The notes beneath the pieces are model-generated. The model ran no database searches and was not told the DNA's origin. It worked only from the letters and a program-made list of their open reading frames with translations. This document shows, one piece after another, positions 1 to 8,098 of a stretch of 64,000 bases of DNA; within the stretch, counting starts at the first letter, position 1, and each line of letters begins with the position of its first letter. The position numbers were made by a program, and so were the translations under genes. The DNA is taken from the NCBI GenBank assembly GCA_009779755.1, contig WRDO01000008.1:32761-96760 (forward strand). The letters run 5' to 3'. This DNA comes from Defluviitaleaceae bacterium (lineage in GTDB: Bacteria; Bacillota; Clostridia; Lachnospirales; WQUN01).

Positions 1-3000
1 CGGGCCAAAAAAGTATTGAATTGGAAGGTACGGACAGCCATCCCGATGCGGACTTTACGTTCCGCGTATTGCAAGTGGCGTCGATGGGCAGCGAGGACGT
101 TATTCCGGGCGGCAGGGAGTACACAACCACCATAAACGGCGAAGGGCCGTTTTCCGTCGCCGTTGGGGGCTTAAAAGAAGGAACCTACGTTTTTATGGTT
201 TCGGAGGAGATAACGAACCCGGACGACCGTTGGTTATATGACCAACATCGGTATTGGGTGCAAATCACCGTCACCGATAACGGCAACAACACCGCGTCGG
301 CAGCCATCACGGGAACCGGCGGCAGTTCGGTTTTCGTCAACCGCTATATAGACGTAAAGATACCGGGGGTTACTTCGTTTTTTATCAACGGCGAAAAAAT
401 AATTGACGGTTTATATGCCGGTCCCATACCCATGTTCTCCTTTAATGCGGTACAAGTGGCGGGTATGGAAAACGATACGGAAATCACGGACGGTTTAACC
501 GGCATGGGGACGGTAAGCGGTGCGGGCGATTTCACCGTTGCCATAAACGGCTTAACCGAAGGGATATATTATTTTAAGATAACGGAATCAACCGCCGACA
601 TGCCGGGTTGGACGCATTCCGTACAGGAATATCGGATTGAGGTCACCGTAACGGATAACGGTGACGGCACAGCAACAGCCGTGCTTACCGATAAAAACGA
701 TGATGTTATATTTGTAAACCGATATGACTTGGCTTCCGTGTCCGTCGATATCCCCCTGCGTAAGGAAATCGTCGGGACGCCTGCCGTGATACCGACGTTT
801 GAGTTTAATGCGGTGCAGGTAAAGGCGATGGGGAGCGAAACGCCGGTCGAATCCGGTTTAAGCGGTACAACATATATTGTGGGAGCATCCGATGGGTTTT
901 CCATTACGATCGATGATTTGAACGCGGCCGAAAGTCCGTATTATTTTATGATAACCGAAGCGGACGAAAACGGCGGCGGCTGGATATACGACAACCACTT
1001 GTATTGGGTACAAGTGAATGTAACGGATAACGGTGACGGAACCGCTTTCGCCGAAATCACGGGTACAAGCGGCGACGAGGTTTTTGTTAATTATTACAAT
1101 GTACCGGTAACGACGGTAACGTTGACGGGTAATAAACAAATAGACGGTGATTACGCGGGCGAAGCGAAGGTTTTTACCTTCCATGCCGTCCAAGTCGATG
1201 CCATAAACAGCCGTAACGAAACAGCGGGCGGCTATAACGGTATGGGCACGGTGGAAATCACGGCGGAAACCGATAAACCGTATGCGATTAATATCAGCGG
1301 CCTAACCGAAGGTATTTATTATTTTATGGTGACTGAAGCCGACGGCGACGGTGATTCGGCTTGGGTATATTCGTCCAACGTATACTGGGCGGAGGTTACG
1401 GTCATAAAAAACGGCAGCGGCTTAAAAGCGGACATCACGAATGTTAGCGGCGACCCCGATTTTATCAACACCTATACGGTGGCAACGACCTCTATATCGA
1501 TTCCCGTCACCAAAATCATCGAAGGGGGGAACCCTCCCGAGACGAATTTTACCTTTAACGCAAAACAGGTTGACGCGATGGGTTCGGAAACCGTCATTGA
1601 TGGCCTTAGCGGTACGGTCGTGACACAAGGCGGCGATTTTACAATTGAAATAGACGATCTTTCTGTAGGTATCCATATATTCTTAGTGACCGAAGAAGGA
1701 ACAGACAACTTCATGTGGACCTGTGACGACCGTAAATACTGGGTACAGGTAGTGGTGACGGATAACGGTGACGGCACATCCTCCGCGATAATCGCCGGGG
1801 AAAGCGGGATTCCCGAATTCGTTAACCGATATGAATTCGTTCCGGGTACGGCGTCGGCCGTTATTACGGGTAATAAAGAAATCATAGGCGATTACAACGG
1901 CCCGCCGAAAGAATTCGCCTTCCGCGCGGTGCAAGTGATTGCAATGGACAGTCATGAGGAAGTACCGGATGGCAGGACGGCTGTGGGGATCGTTTCGGTT
2001 ACGAAGGAATCGGTAAAACCCTTTGCGATTGTCATCGATAGCCTTACCGACGGTGAATATTATTTTAAAATTACCGAGGAAAACGGTGACGGCAACGGTT
2101 GGATATATGATTCCGCTGCGTATTGGGTACATATAAACGCGACGGACTTAGGCGACGGAACGGTGGAAATCATAACCACGGGTAATCCTACCTTCGTTAA
2201 CCGTTATTCACCCGCTCCCGCTTCGGTGGATATCGCGGGTGATAAATTCATTACCGTACTCGACGGCGAAACGTACAAGGAAGATAGTTTTACCTTCCAT
2301 GCCGTGCAAGTAGACGCGTTGGGGAGCTCCGTCTTAATGGGTGACAGGGTGGGTTCGCAGACGATAACGTCAAACGGTGTGTTCCAAATACCTTATAAGA
2401 TTACGATAGACGGCCTAACGGTGGAAGGCAGTCCCTATTATTTTATGGTGACAGAGGAAGAAGGGACGGACACCGATCATTGGGTATATGATAACAATAG
2501 ATATTGGGTAATGGTCGAAGTAGCGGATAACGGCGACGGTACTTCCCAAGCCGTGGTTACGGGTTCGAGGATACCCAACTTCACCAACAGCTTTACGGGA
2601 ACCAAGGCCTCCATCGACATACCGCTGATTAAAAGGGTTACGGCTGATGCTGAAACCCTTGGAGCGGTGTTCCAATTTAATGCCGTACAGGTAAGGGAAA
2701 TGGGAAGCCGCGAAACCGTACCCGGCGGTTTTAGGGAAACGATGGAAATAGATACATGGAGCGATGGTGATACGGGCTTTGCCGTACGGATCGTCGGCTT
2801 GTTCGCAATCCCCGGCGAAGCGGTGAGTTATTATTACTTTATGATAACGGAAAGCGACACGAACGTACCCGGGTGGACGTATTCGACGGATTCCTATTGG
2901 GTAGCGGTGGCGGTCACGGATGACGGCAACGGAGGTACGATAGCACAAATAGCAGAAACCGACGGAAGCGGGATCTTTGAAAACCTGTATACATCCCCGA

Positions 3001-3620
3001 ATGCCGTCGTAAATGAAGAAGAACAACCCCCCGTAATATTACCGCCGGAAGTATTGCCTCCCGTAATATTGCCGCCGGAAGAACCGCTTCCCGTAATACC
3101 ACCGCCGGAGGAATTACCACCCGTAATACCACCGCCGGAAGAATTACCACCTGTAATACCACCGCCTGAAGAGCTACCACCCGTAATATCACCGCCGGAG
3201 GATTTACCTCCCCATATTATCTTCCCTGCGGGGTTGACGCCGGAGGATTTCCCCACGATTGATTTTTACGCGACCCAACCCGATCCTAATACGCCCGGCG
3301 GTTCGGTTCCCAATATACCCCCCGTACCCAGCGTACCGGGTAATACGCTGGTACCGATGCCGATCGTGTTGGAGGAAGAAGAGGAAATCGTCTTCGTGGA
3401 GCTTGATGACGGGGATGTTCCGTTAGGTATGTGGCGATGGGACGACGAAGAGTTTTGGTTCTTGGACGATTGGGACATCCCGCTCAGCGATTGGCAAAAT
3501 GCCATGCCGTCCACGGGTGAGCTTACCCTTTACCAAGTATTGTTCTTAACGGGCCTGCTATTCATTTTGCTGGGGGTTTTATCAAAATGCGTAAGCCGTT
3601 TAAGATCTCAACGGCGTTAA
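1..3620 (+). CDS. pilin-like surface adhesin, tandem isopeptide (FctA-type) repeats, MPSTG anchor; 5' truncated
   Basis: The reading frame is open from the first bases of the window, so the start lies upstream and about 1,200 C-terminal residues are visible. There are eight tandem repeats of about 115-120 residues (the first partial). Each has a Lys in its first strand (for example GNKQI, VTKII), a Glu in a YYFMVTEE-like strand and an Asn in a closing FVNRY-like strand. That K/E/N set matches the Spy0128/FctA class of pilin domains, which form intramolecular Lys-Asn isopeptide bonds. The repeats are followed by a Pro-rich wall-spanning stalk, a very acidic stretch, an MPSTG sorting motif, a hydrophobic helix and an RLRSQRR tail, the usual order of a sortase substrate. 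MPSTG replaces LPXTG. The next gene is a sortase that overlaps its 3' end. I saw no YPKN-type pilin polymerisation motif, so it may be a single-chain stalk rather than a polymerised pilus. Confidence 0.85.
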   Translation, partial: GQKSIELEGTDSHPDADFTFRVLQVASMGSEDVIPGGREYTTTINGEGPFSVAVGGLKEGTYVFMVSEEITNPDDRWLYDQHRYWVQITVTDNGNNTASAAITGTGGSSVFVNRYIDVKIPGVTSFFINGEKIIDGLYAGPIPMFSFNAVQVAGMENDTEITDGLTGMGTVSGAGDFTVAINGLTEGIYYFKITESTADMPGWTHSVQEYRIEVTVTDNGDGTATAVLTDKNDDVIFVNRYDLASVSVDIPLRKEIVGTPAVIPTFEFNAVQVKAMGSETPVESGLSGTTYIVGASDGFSITIDDLNAAESPYYFMITEADENGGGWIYDNHLYWVQVNVTDNGDGTAFAEITGTSGDEVFVNYYNVPVTTVTLTGNKQIDGDYAGEAKVFTFHAVQVDAINSRNETAGGYNGMGTVEITAETDKPYAINISGLTEGIYYFMVTEADGDGDSAWVYSSNVYWAEVTVIKNGSGLKADITNVSGDPDFINTYTVATTSISIPVTKIIEGGNPPETNFTFNAKQVDAMGSETVIDGLSGTVVTQGGDFTIEIDDLSVGIHIFLVTEEGTDNFMWTCDDRKYWVQVVVTDNGDGTSSAIIAGESGIPEFVNRYEFVPGTASAVITGNKEIIGDYNGPPKEFAFRAVQVIAMDSHEEVPDGRTAVGIVSVTKESVKPFAIVIDSLTDGEYYFKITEENGDGNGWIYDSAAYWVHINATDLGDGTVEIITTGNPTFVNRYSPAPASVDIAGDKFITVLDGETYKEDSFTFHAVQVDALGSSVLMGDRVGSQTITSNGVFQIPYKITIDGLTVEGSPYYFMVTEEEGTDTDHWVYDNNRYWVMVEVADNGDGTSQAVVTGSRIPNFTNSFTGTKASIDIPLIKRVTADAETLGAVFQFNAVQVREMGSRETVPGGFRETMEIDTWSDGDTGFAVRIVGLFAIPGEAVSYYYFMITESDTNVPGWTYSTDSYWVAVAVTDDGNGGTIAQIAETDGSGIFENLYTSPNAVVNEEEQPPVILPPEVLPPVILPPEEPLPVIPPPEELPPVIPPPEELPPVIPPPEELPPVISPPEDLPPHIIFPAGLTPEDFPTIDFYATQPDPNTPGGSVPNIPPVPSVPGNTLVPMPIVLEEEEEIVFVELDDGDVPLGMWRWDDEEFWFLDDWDIPLSDWQNAMPSTGELTLYQVLFLTGLLFILLGVLSKCVSRLRSQRR
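3027..3206 (+). repeat. six 30-bp tandem repeats coding a Pro-rich stalk
   Basis: Six in-frame 30-bp units encode decapeptides of the form PPVIPPPEEL (variants PPVILPPEVL, LPVIPPPEEL, PPVISPPEDL). The repeat is at both DNA and protein level, so copy number could vary by slippage. It lies between the globular repeats and the anchor of the adhesin, where Gram-positive surface proteins carry a wall-spanning segment. Confidence 0.9.
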
Positions 3621-4351
3621 TCATAGCGGGCGGCGTATTGGTGACCCTTGCCCTTGCGTCGGAGCTGATTACTTATCCGTGGTTTATGAAGGGAACGGAA
3701 GCGGAGTTGCCTGACCCGCCGCCGCCGCCGATTGCCGTTATCACTTATGCGGAGTATATTGAACACATAAGGGACGGAACCCCCTCGGGCGATATAACGG
3801 AGCATCGTATATTACCCGGCGGGGATATCGAAAACGTTATAGTACCGGACGAAGTTGTTTCCGACGAAACGACGACCGATGAAGTATTATTTATCCAACT
3901 TCCGTCCGATACCGCGGAATACGCGGATACCAATGTGATGTTAAGATATGTTTTGTTGGGTTCGGTGAAGATACCGAGGCTTAACGTTTCCGAAAACCTG
4001 TTTATGGGAACCGAAAGCCAAGTCAACTTCGGTGTCGGTCACCTTACGGGGACACCCTTGCCGGGTGAAGCGGGTAACAGCGTGATTGCGGCGCACCGTA
4101 CCGCCAGGAACGGTATACAACCGTTCAGGCATTTGGATTTACTGCGTGAAGGGGACGCCGTCATCGTTGAGGTAAACGGTGAAAGTTTCACCTACACGGT
4201 ATACGAGAGTTTTATCGTGCATGAAAGCGCGACATGGGTATTACGCTCGATAGAGAGCGAAACCCACGTGTTGACCTTAGTGACTTGCGACCCCGTCGTT
4301 ACCGTGACGCGACGTGATAACAGGCTGATCGTAAGGGCAAGGTTACAATAA
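3587..4351 (+). CDS. sortase (class D-like) dedicated to the upstream MPSTG protein
   Basis: Transpeptidase of 254 residues that would cut the MPSTG signal of the preceding adhesin and join it to peptidoglycan outside the membrane. One N-terminal membrane helix (about residues 8-28) is followed by a PPPPPP linker and an acidic region, then the sortase barrel. The catalytic triad is visible as His170 (AAHRT), Cys234 (TLVTCDP) and Arg246 (DNRLIVR). It lacks the second C-terminal membrane helix usual for class C pilin polymerases, which favours class D or a housekeeping-like role. The start overlaps the adhesin by 34 bp, so the two are co-translated and probably form a substrate/enzyme pair. Confidence 0.9.
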   Translation: MRKPFKISTALIIAGGVLVTLALASELITYPWFMKGTEAELPDPPPPPIAVITYAEYIEHIRDGTPSGDITEHRILPGGDIENVIVPDEVVSDETTTDEVLFIQLPSDTAEYADTNVMLRYVLLGSVKIPRLNVSENLFMGTESQVNFGVGHLTGTPLPGEAGNSVIAAHRTARNGIQPFRHLDLLREGDAVIVEVNGESFTYTVYESFIVHESATWVLRSIESETHVLTLVTCDPVVTVTRRDNRLIVRARLQ

Positions 4352-4368
4352 AAGGAGGGAGGATAAAC

Positions 4369-5376
4369 ATGAGAAGGGCTTTGCTTGTATTATTGTTTCT
4401 GTTACTGCCGATGTGGGTATCCGGGTGCGCCAAAGAGGATTTGAAGGTACTTTACAACCCGGAAAAGTCAGTGCATAACCTGTTTTGTGATTGCGATTAC
4501 GAATGCTTTGACGAATTGATCGATATCACACCCGAAATGGTTCCCCTTACAAACGCGCCGGCGATTTTTTCCATTCCCATGCCCACCGCGCCGGGTACAA
4601 GCGTACAACAGAACGCAAAAGCCGTAATTGATTTTTCAAACGCGGAAGACGGCTACATCATGGCGAAGTATATACCCCAAACCACGAAATCCATCCGTGT
4701 GATGATTAAAGGGCCGAGCGGGGCGCAATACCAATATACTTTAAAATCCGGCAATGTGTTTGAGGTATTCCCTTTGTCGGACGGCAACGGCGCATATTCG
4801 ATCGGTGTGTTCGAACAGGTTGAAGGGACGAAGTACGCCACCGTTGTATCAAGGAACATTACCGTCAAGCTGACGGACGAATTCGCGCCTTTTATCCGAC
4901 CCAACCAGTACGTGAATTTCTCCGCGAATAACCAAGCCGTCATCAAAGCGGGTGAGTTGATCAAAGACGCGAAAACGATCATTGATAAGATTTCCGCTAT
5001 TTACAACTTCGTGATAACGAGCTTGGAATATGACAAGGATAAAGCGAAAACGGTGCAAAGCGGATACCTCCCCGACATAGACGATGTGCTCAGGCGGGGT
5101 AAGGGTATATGCTTCGATTACGCCGCGGTGATGGCCGCCATGCTGCGCAGCCAAAATATTCCCACAAAATTGATAGTGGGTTATACGGGCGAGGTATTGC
5201 ACGCATGGGTGGATGTGTATTCGACGGAAACGGGCTGGATAAACAGCGTGATATTCTTCGACGGTAAAAGTTGGAAATTGATGGATCCCACTTTCGCTTC
5301 CTCGGGTAACCAAAGCGCGGAGGTAATGAAATTTATCGGTGACGGTAAAAATTACGTCGTAAAATTTATCTATTAA
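4369..5376 (+). CDS. transglutaminase-like lipoprotein
   Basis: Secreted lipoprotein of 335 residues. A signal peptide ends in a VSGC lipobox with Cys20 as the lipidated residue. A beta-rich middle region precedes a transglutaminase core at about 200-315 with a Cys248/His278/Asp306 triad (GKGICFDYAA, VLHAWVDV, LMDPTFA). This fold catalyses thiol-mediated amide chemistry or, in many bacterial versions, proteolysis. It follows the sortase by 17 nt with an AAAGGAGG ribosome binding site. Its place between a sortase locus and pilus-like genes suggests processing or cross-linking of surface proteins, but the substrate is unknown. Extra cysteines at 40, 42 and 46 form a small cluster just after the lipid anchor. 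Confidence 0.85.
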   Translation: MRRALLVLLFLLLPMWVSGCAKEDLKVLYNPEKSVHNLFCDCDYECFDELIDITPEMVPLTNAPAIFSIPMPTAPGTSVQQNAKAVIDFSNAEDGYIMAKYIPQTTKSIRVMIKGPSGAQYQYTLKSGNVFEVFPLSDGNGAYSIGVFEQVEGTKYATVVSRNITVKLTDEFAPFIRPNQYVNFSANNQAVIKAGELIKDAKTIIDKISAIYNFVITSLEYDKDKAKTVQSGYLPDIDDVLRRGKGICFDYAAVMAAMLRSQNIPTKLIVGYTGEVLHAWVDVYSTETGWINSVIFFDGKSWKLMDPTFASSGNQSAEVMKFIGDGKNYVVKFIY

Positions 5377-5395
5377 TCAAAGGGAGTGGCGGCAC

Positions 5396-6442
5396 ATGCG
5401 CAAGAGACAGCTTACCAACGCGTATTTGTCCATGTTGTGTACGGAATACGCCATGCTTTTCCAATCCGGTATAACGGCGGGTGACGGTACCGCGATGATG
5501 TTGGACGACGAAACCGACAAGGAACGGAAGGCCATTTTACAAAACCTGCTGGCAACGTTGGAAAAAGGGAAGAACCTATCGGAAGCGCTGAACGATTCCG
5601 GTTATTTCCCCGATTATATGATTACGATGGTGGGTATCGGCGAAAAAACGGGCCGCTTGCCCGAAACGTTGACCTCCCTTTCCGAACATTACGACAGGAA
5701 GGACCGCTTAACGGCGGCCGTAAAAAACGCGACGTTGTACCCGGCTATTTTATTGGCCATGATGGTGGCGGTCGTGTTTGTTTTGATCGTGCAGGTATTG
5801 CCGATATTTAATGATACCTTCGCGCGATTAGGTACGCAAATGTCCCCGATGGCTATGCGCCTGATGCAGTTCGGTAATTTACTGAAGGGTGTTTCGGCGG
5901 GGATCGCGCTGGTTTTCGGGGTGCTTTTCGCGGTCGCACTTTTACTTTGGATTATCCCCGAATTGCGCGAAGGCATTTCCAAAGCGTTTAAGAATCGGAT
6001 GGGTAACAAAGGGGTTTTTAATAAAATCGCGTCCACGCATTTTGTATCGGGTATTACCCTTGCGATGGCGAGCGGATTGGACTTGGATAAAGCATTGGAA
6101 ATGGCCGCTTCCATCAGCGGCGACGTAAAGGCCGTGAGGGAACAGCAGGAGAAAAGCGTAAAATTGATTAACACGGGAAGTTCCCTTTCCTCGGCGTTAC
6201 GCGATTCCGGCATTATATCCGCACGGGACGCGCGGGTGCTGGCTATCGGTGAACGCAGCGGTATGTCAGACGCGGTGATGGGTGACATCGCAAAACGGAG
6301 CGAACGGGAAACCCAAGAAGAAATCAATCGCATCGTTGCTCGGATCGAACCCACGTTGGTGGTCATTACGACGGCTATCATCGGGGTTATCCTGTTATCT
6401 GTTATGCTGCCGATGATGGGTATCATGACGGCGATCGGGTAG
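5396..6442 (+). CDS. type II secretion/type IV pilus inner-membrane protein, GspF/PilC family
   Basis: Polytopic membrane platform protein of 348 residues with the two-fold T2SF architecture: cytoplasmic helical domain 1 (about 10-110), membrane helices near 118-138 and 165-187, cytoplasmic domain 2 (about 200-315) and a last helix at about 320-343. Motifs GIGEKTGRLPETL and AIGERSGMSDAV are the duplicated family signatures. In type IV pili this protein links the pilin assembly to the ATPase motor. It starts the pilus-like part of the locus after an AAAGGGAGTG ribosome binding site. At 348 residues it is shorter than classical PilC (about 400), lacking part of the N-terminal extension. Confidence 0.88.
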   Translation: MRKRQLTNAYLSMLCTEYAMLFQSGITAGDGTAMMLDDETDKERKAILQNLLATLEKGKNLSEALNDSGYFPDYMITMVGIGEKTGRLPETLTSLSEHYDRKDRLTAAVKNATLYPAILLAMMVAVVFVLIVQVLPIFNDTFARLGTQMSPMAMRLMQFGNLLKGVSAGIALVFGVLFAVALLLWIIPELREGISKAFKNRMGNKGVFNKIASTHFVSGITLAMASGLDLDKALEMAASISGDVKAVREQQEKSVKLINTGSSLSSALRDSGIISARDARVLAIGERSGMSDAVMGDIAKRSERETQEEINRIVARIEPTLVVITTAIIGVILLSVMLPMMGIMTAIG

Positions 6443-6447
6443 GGGAC

Positions 6448-6780
6448 ATGAGGATCAGGACATTCAAAAGAAATACCGTGCAAACGCTCTTATCCGCCGT
6501 TGCGCCGATTTTATTGACATTGGCGGTTGTGCTGGCGGTTACCTTCGGTATGCGCCAAGCGGACGAATCAAGCCGTTCGGAAGGCGCGCGTTTCTTGGAA
6601 GAGAGCATTTTGCGTGCGGCGGTACACAGTTATGCCACATCGGGGCAATATCCCGAAAATTTGGCCTATATCATCCAAAACTACGGGATACATATCGACC
6701 GTACGCGGTATGCCGTCCATTATACGATCATCGCTTCCAATATTTTGCCCGATATCACGGTAATCACGCTTAACCGATGA
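6448..6780 (+). CDS. small one-span membrane protein of the pilus-like cluster
   Basis: Protein of 110 residues with a basic N-terminus, one hydrophobic helix at about 14-34 and a short extracytoplasmic domain. The shape resembles a pseudopilin (N-terminal helix plus small globular head), but there is no Gly-Phe cleavage site or Glu+5 prepilin signature, so it would not be matured by a type III signal peptidase. It sits 5 nt after the GspF-like gene and overlaps the next gene by 4 nt or is spaced by 11 nt, depending on that gene's start. Function unknown; a structural part of the pilus-like apparatus is inferred from position. Confidence 0.7.
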   Translation: MRIRTFKRNTVQTLLSAVAPILLTLAVVLAVTFGMRQADESSRSEGARFLEESILRAAVHSYATSGQYPENLAYIIQNYGIHIDRTRYAVHYTIIASNILPDITVITLNR

Positions 6781-6791
6781 AAGGGGGGCAT

Positions 6792-7262
6792 ATGAAAGCC
6801 GATTCGATTTTTTCCATTTTACTCTTCACCGCGTTTGCGATTGCGGTATTGATAACGTTGATGCTTGGCGCGAGCTTTTACCAACGCATGAACGATATGT
6901 CCCAAAGCGGGTACGAGGAACGTACGTCCCTTTCCTATATATGGTCAAAGGTAAAGAACAACGACAGGATCGATATGATTTCCGTAGGGGATTTTGAAGG
7001 AATTCCCGCGCTTTTATTATTTCAAGTATACGGCAGTACTACCTACGTAACGCGGATATATGCCTATGATGGCTGGATTTACGAGCTTTTCAGCGAATAC
7101 GAGCTGGAAATGCTGCCCGAAAACGGTATGCCGATACTGGAAACGAGCTCCCTTTCCTTTACACAGGAAAACAACGGGATGATAAAGGTAACGGTAGGTT
7201 CGAGCAGTGCCTTTGTTTATCCTCGAAGCGGAGGTACGTTCGTAAGGGGGATACTTGAATGA
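6792..7262 (+). CDS. DUF4860-like membrane protein of the pilus-like cluster
   Basis: Protein of 156 residues from the ATG at 6792, chosen because an AAAGGGGGG ribosome binding site (6780-6788) lies just before it; an in-frame ATG at 6777 would overlap that site. It has one N-terminal membrane helix (about 6-28) and an outside domain rich in aromatic residues and beta strands. It resembles DUF4860 proteins, which in Clostridia are found beside T2SF and PilT genes. No prepilin cleavage motif is present. It overlaps the next gene by 4 nt (ATGA), so translation is coupled. Role in a pilus-like machine is inferred from context. Confidence 0.7.
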   Translation: MKADSIFSILLFTAFAIAVLITLMLGASFYQRMNDMSQSGYEERTSLSYIWSKVKNNDRIDMISVGDFEGIPALLLFQVYGSTTYVTRIYAYDGWIYELFSEYELEMLPENGMPILETSSLSFTQENNGMIKVTVGSSSAFVYPRSGGTFVRGILE

Positions 7263-7651
7263 AAGGGCATTCACGTTCCACGTTATTTTTAATCGAGCAA
7301 TTGGTGGTTATTCTGATCTTTTCCGTTTGTTCGGCTGTGTGCATCACCATCTTCGTGGAATCGTATTTGATAAGCAAACGTACGCTTGAGATAAACCATG
7401 CCGTCCGCGTGGCGGGGAACGCCGCGGAACGTTATAAAGCCGCGGGCGGTAACATCCGTGAAGGTGACGGTGTCATATACTACGATGGAAATTGGGATGT
7501 CAGCACAGTGGACGAGGCGTCCTTTGTTTTGCTGATTACCGGGCTTGATAACCCCGCGCCTGCGTTGGCGCGTGCGGAAATAACGGTCAGCCGTATCGAC
7601 GGGGATGAGTTGTACCGCATAACGGTTGCCGCGAGGGGGGACAGGCGATGA
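7259..7651 (+). CDS. pseudopilin-like protein lacking a standard cleavage site
   Basis: Protein of 130 residues. The N-terminus reads RSTLFLIEQLVVILIF, close to the type IV prepilin pattern FTLIELLVV including the Glu that is Glu+5 in true pilins, but Thr stands where the obligatory Gly-1 should be. The helix covers about residues 8-32, followed by a small domain of about 95 residues. It overlaps both neighbours by 4 nt. It may be a minor pseudopilin that is not cleaved, or a degenerate family that no longer needs prepilin peptidase; no peptidase gene is in the window. Confidence 0.68.
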   Translation: MKGHSRSTLFLIEQLVVILIFSVCSAVCITIFVESYLISKRTLEINHAVRVAGNAAERYKAAGGNIREGDGVIYYDGNWDVSTVDEASFVLLITGLDNPAPALARAEITVSRIDGDELYRITVAARGDRR

Positions 7652-8094
7652 AGAAGGGTATCGGCATTGGGAGCGCGTCCATTGTATTGGTGTTCGCGGT
7701 GTTGTGCTTGACGATTTTTTCGGTCATTACGTATGCCTCCGCGCTTGCCGACAAGGCGTTGTCGGAAATAGAGGCGACATTGGTACGGCAATATTACGAA
7801 GCGGATACCCTGGCAGAATTAATCGTTTCGGAATTGCTGGCGGCAGAGGAATTTCCCGATACGGTACACGGCATACAAATCGTTTCCGAATGGGATTGGG
7901 ATTTATGGATGGAGACACTGTCCTTTGTCTGCAAGATTTCCGATAAAATGGAACTGCACGTCGTGTTGGGTATACAAGACGAAAACTTGAGTATTTTGGC
8001 TTGGCGGATGCGGGATACCGGAGGATGGGAACGGGATGAAACCCTCAACCTGTTTGACGGCGATTCATTAAATCTATGGCAGGGGAGCTGGTAA
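7648..8094 (+). CDS. small one-span membrane protein of the pilus-like cluster
   Basis: Protein of 148 residues with a Gly/Ser-rich start, a hydrophobic helix at about 9-33 and a 110-residue Trp-rich, acidic extracytoplasmic part. It overlaps the pseudopilin-like gene by 4 nt and is followed 4 nt later by the ATPase gene. Like its neighbours it looks like a minor pilin or assembly factor in size and topology but has no recognisable cleavage motif. I do not recognise the family; function is inferred only from position. Confidence 0.65.
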   Translation: MKKGIGIGSASIVLVFAVLCLTIFSVITYASALADKALSEIEATLVRQYYEADTLAELIVSELLAAEEFPDTVHGIQIVSEWDWDLWMETLSFVCKISDKMELHVVLGIQDENLSILAWRMRDTGGWERDETLNLFDGDSLNLWQGSW

Positions 8095-8098
8095 ACGT

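Noticed and set aside
569..3514. Several long open frames on the minus strand across the adhesin, including one with Gly/Ser repeats opposite the Pro-rich stalk
   Set aside because: They mirror the repeat structure of the plus-strand gene, have no ribosome binding sites and no family resemblance.
1..3620. CRISPR-like or intergenic repeat array
   Set aside because: The repeats are in-frame protein domains and a Pro-rich stalk, with no spacer pattern.
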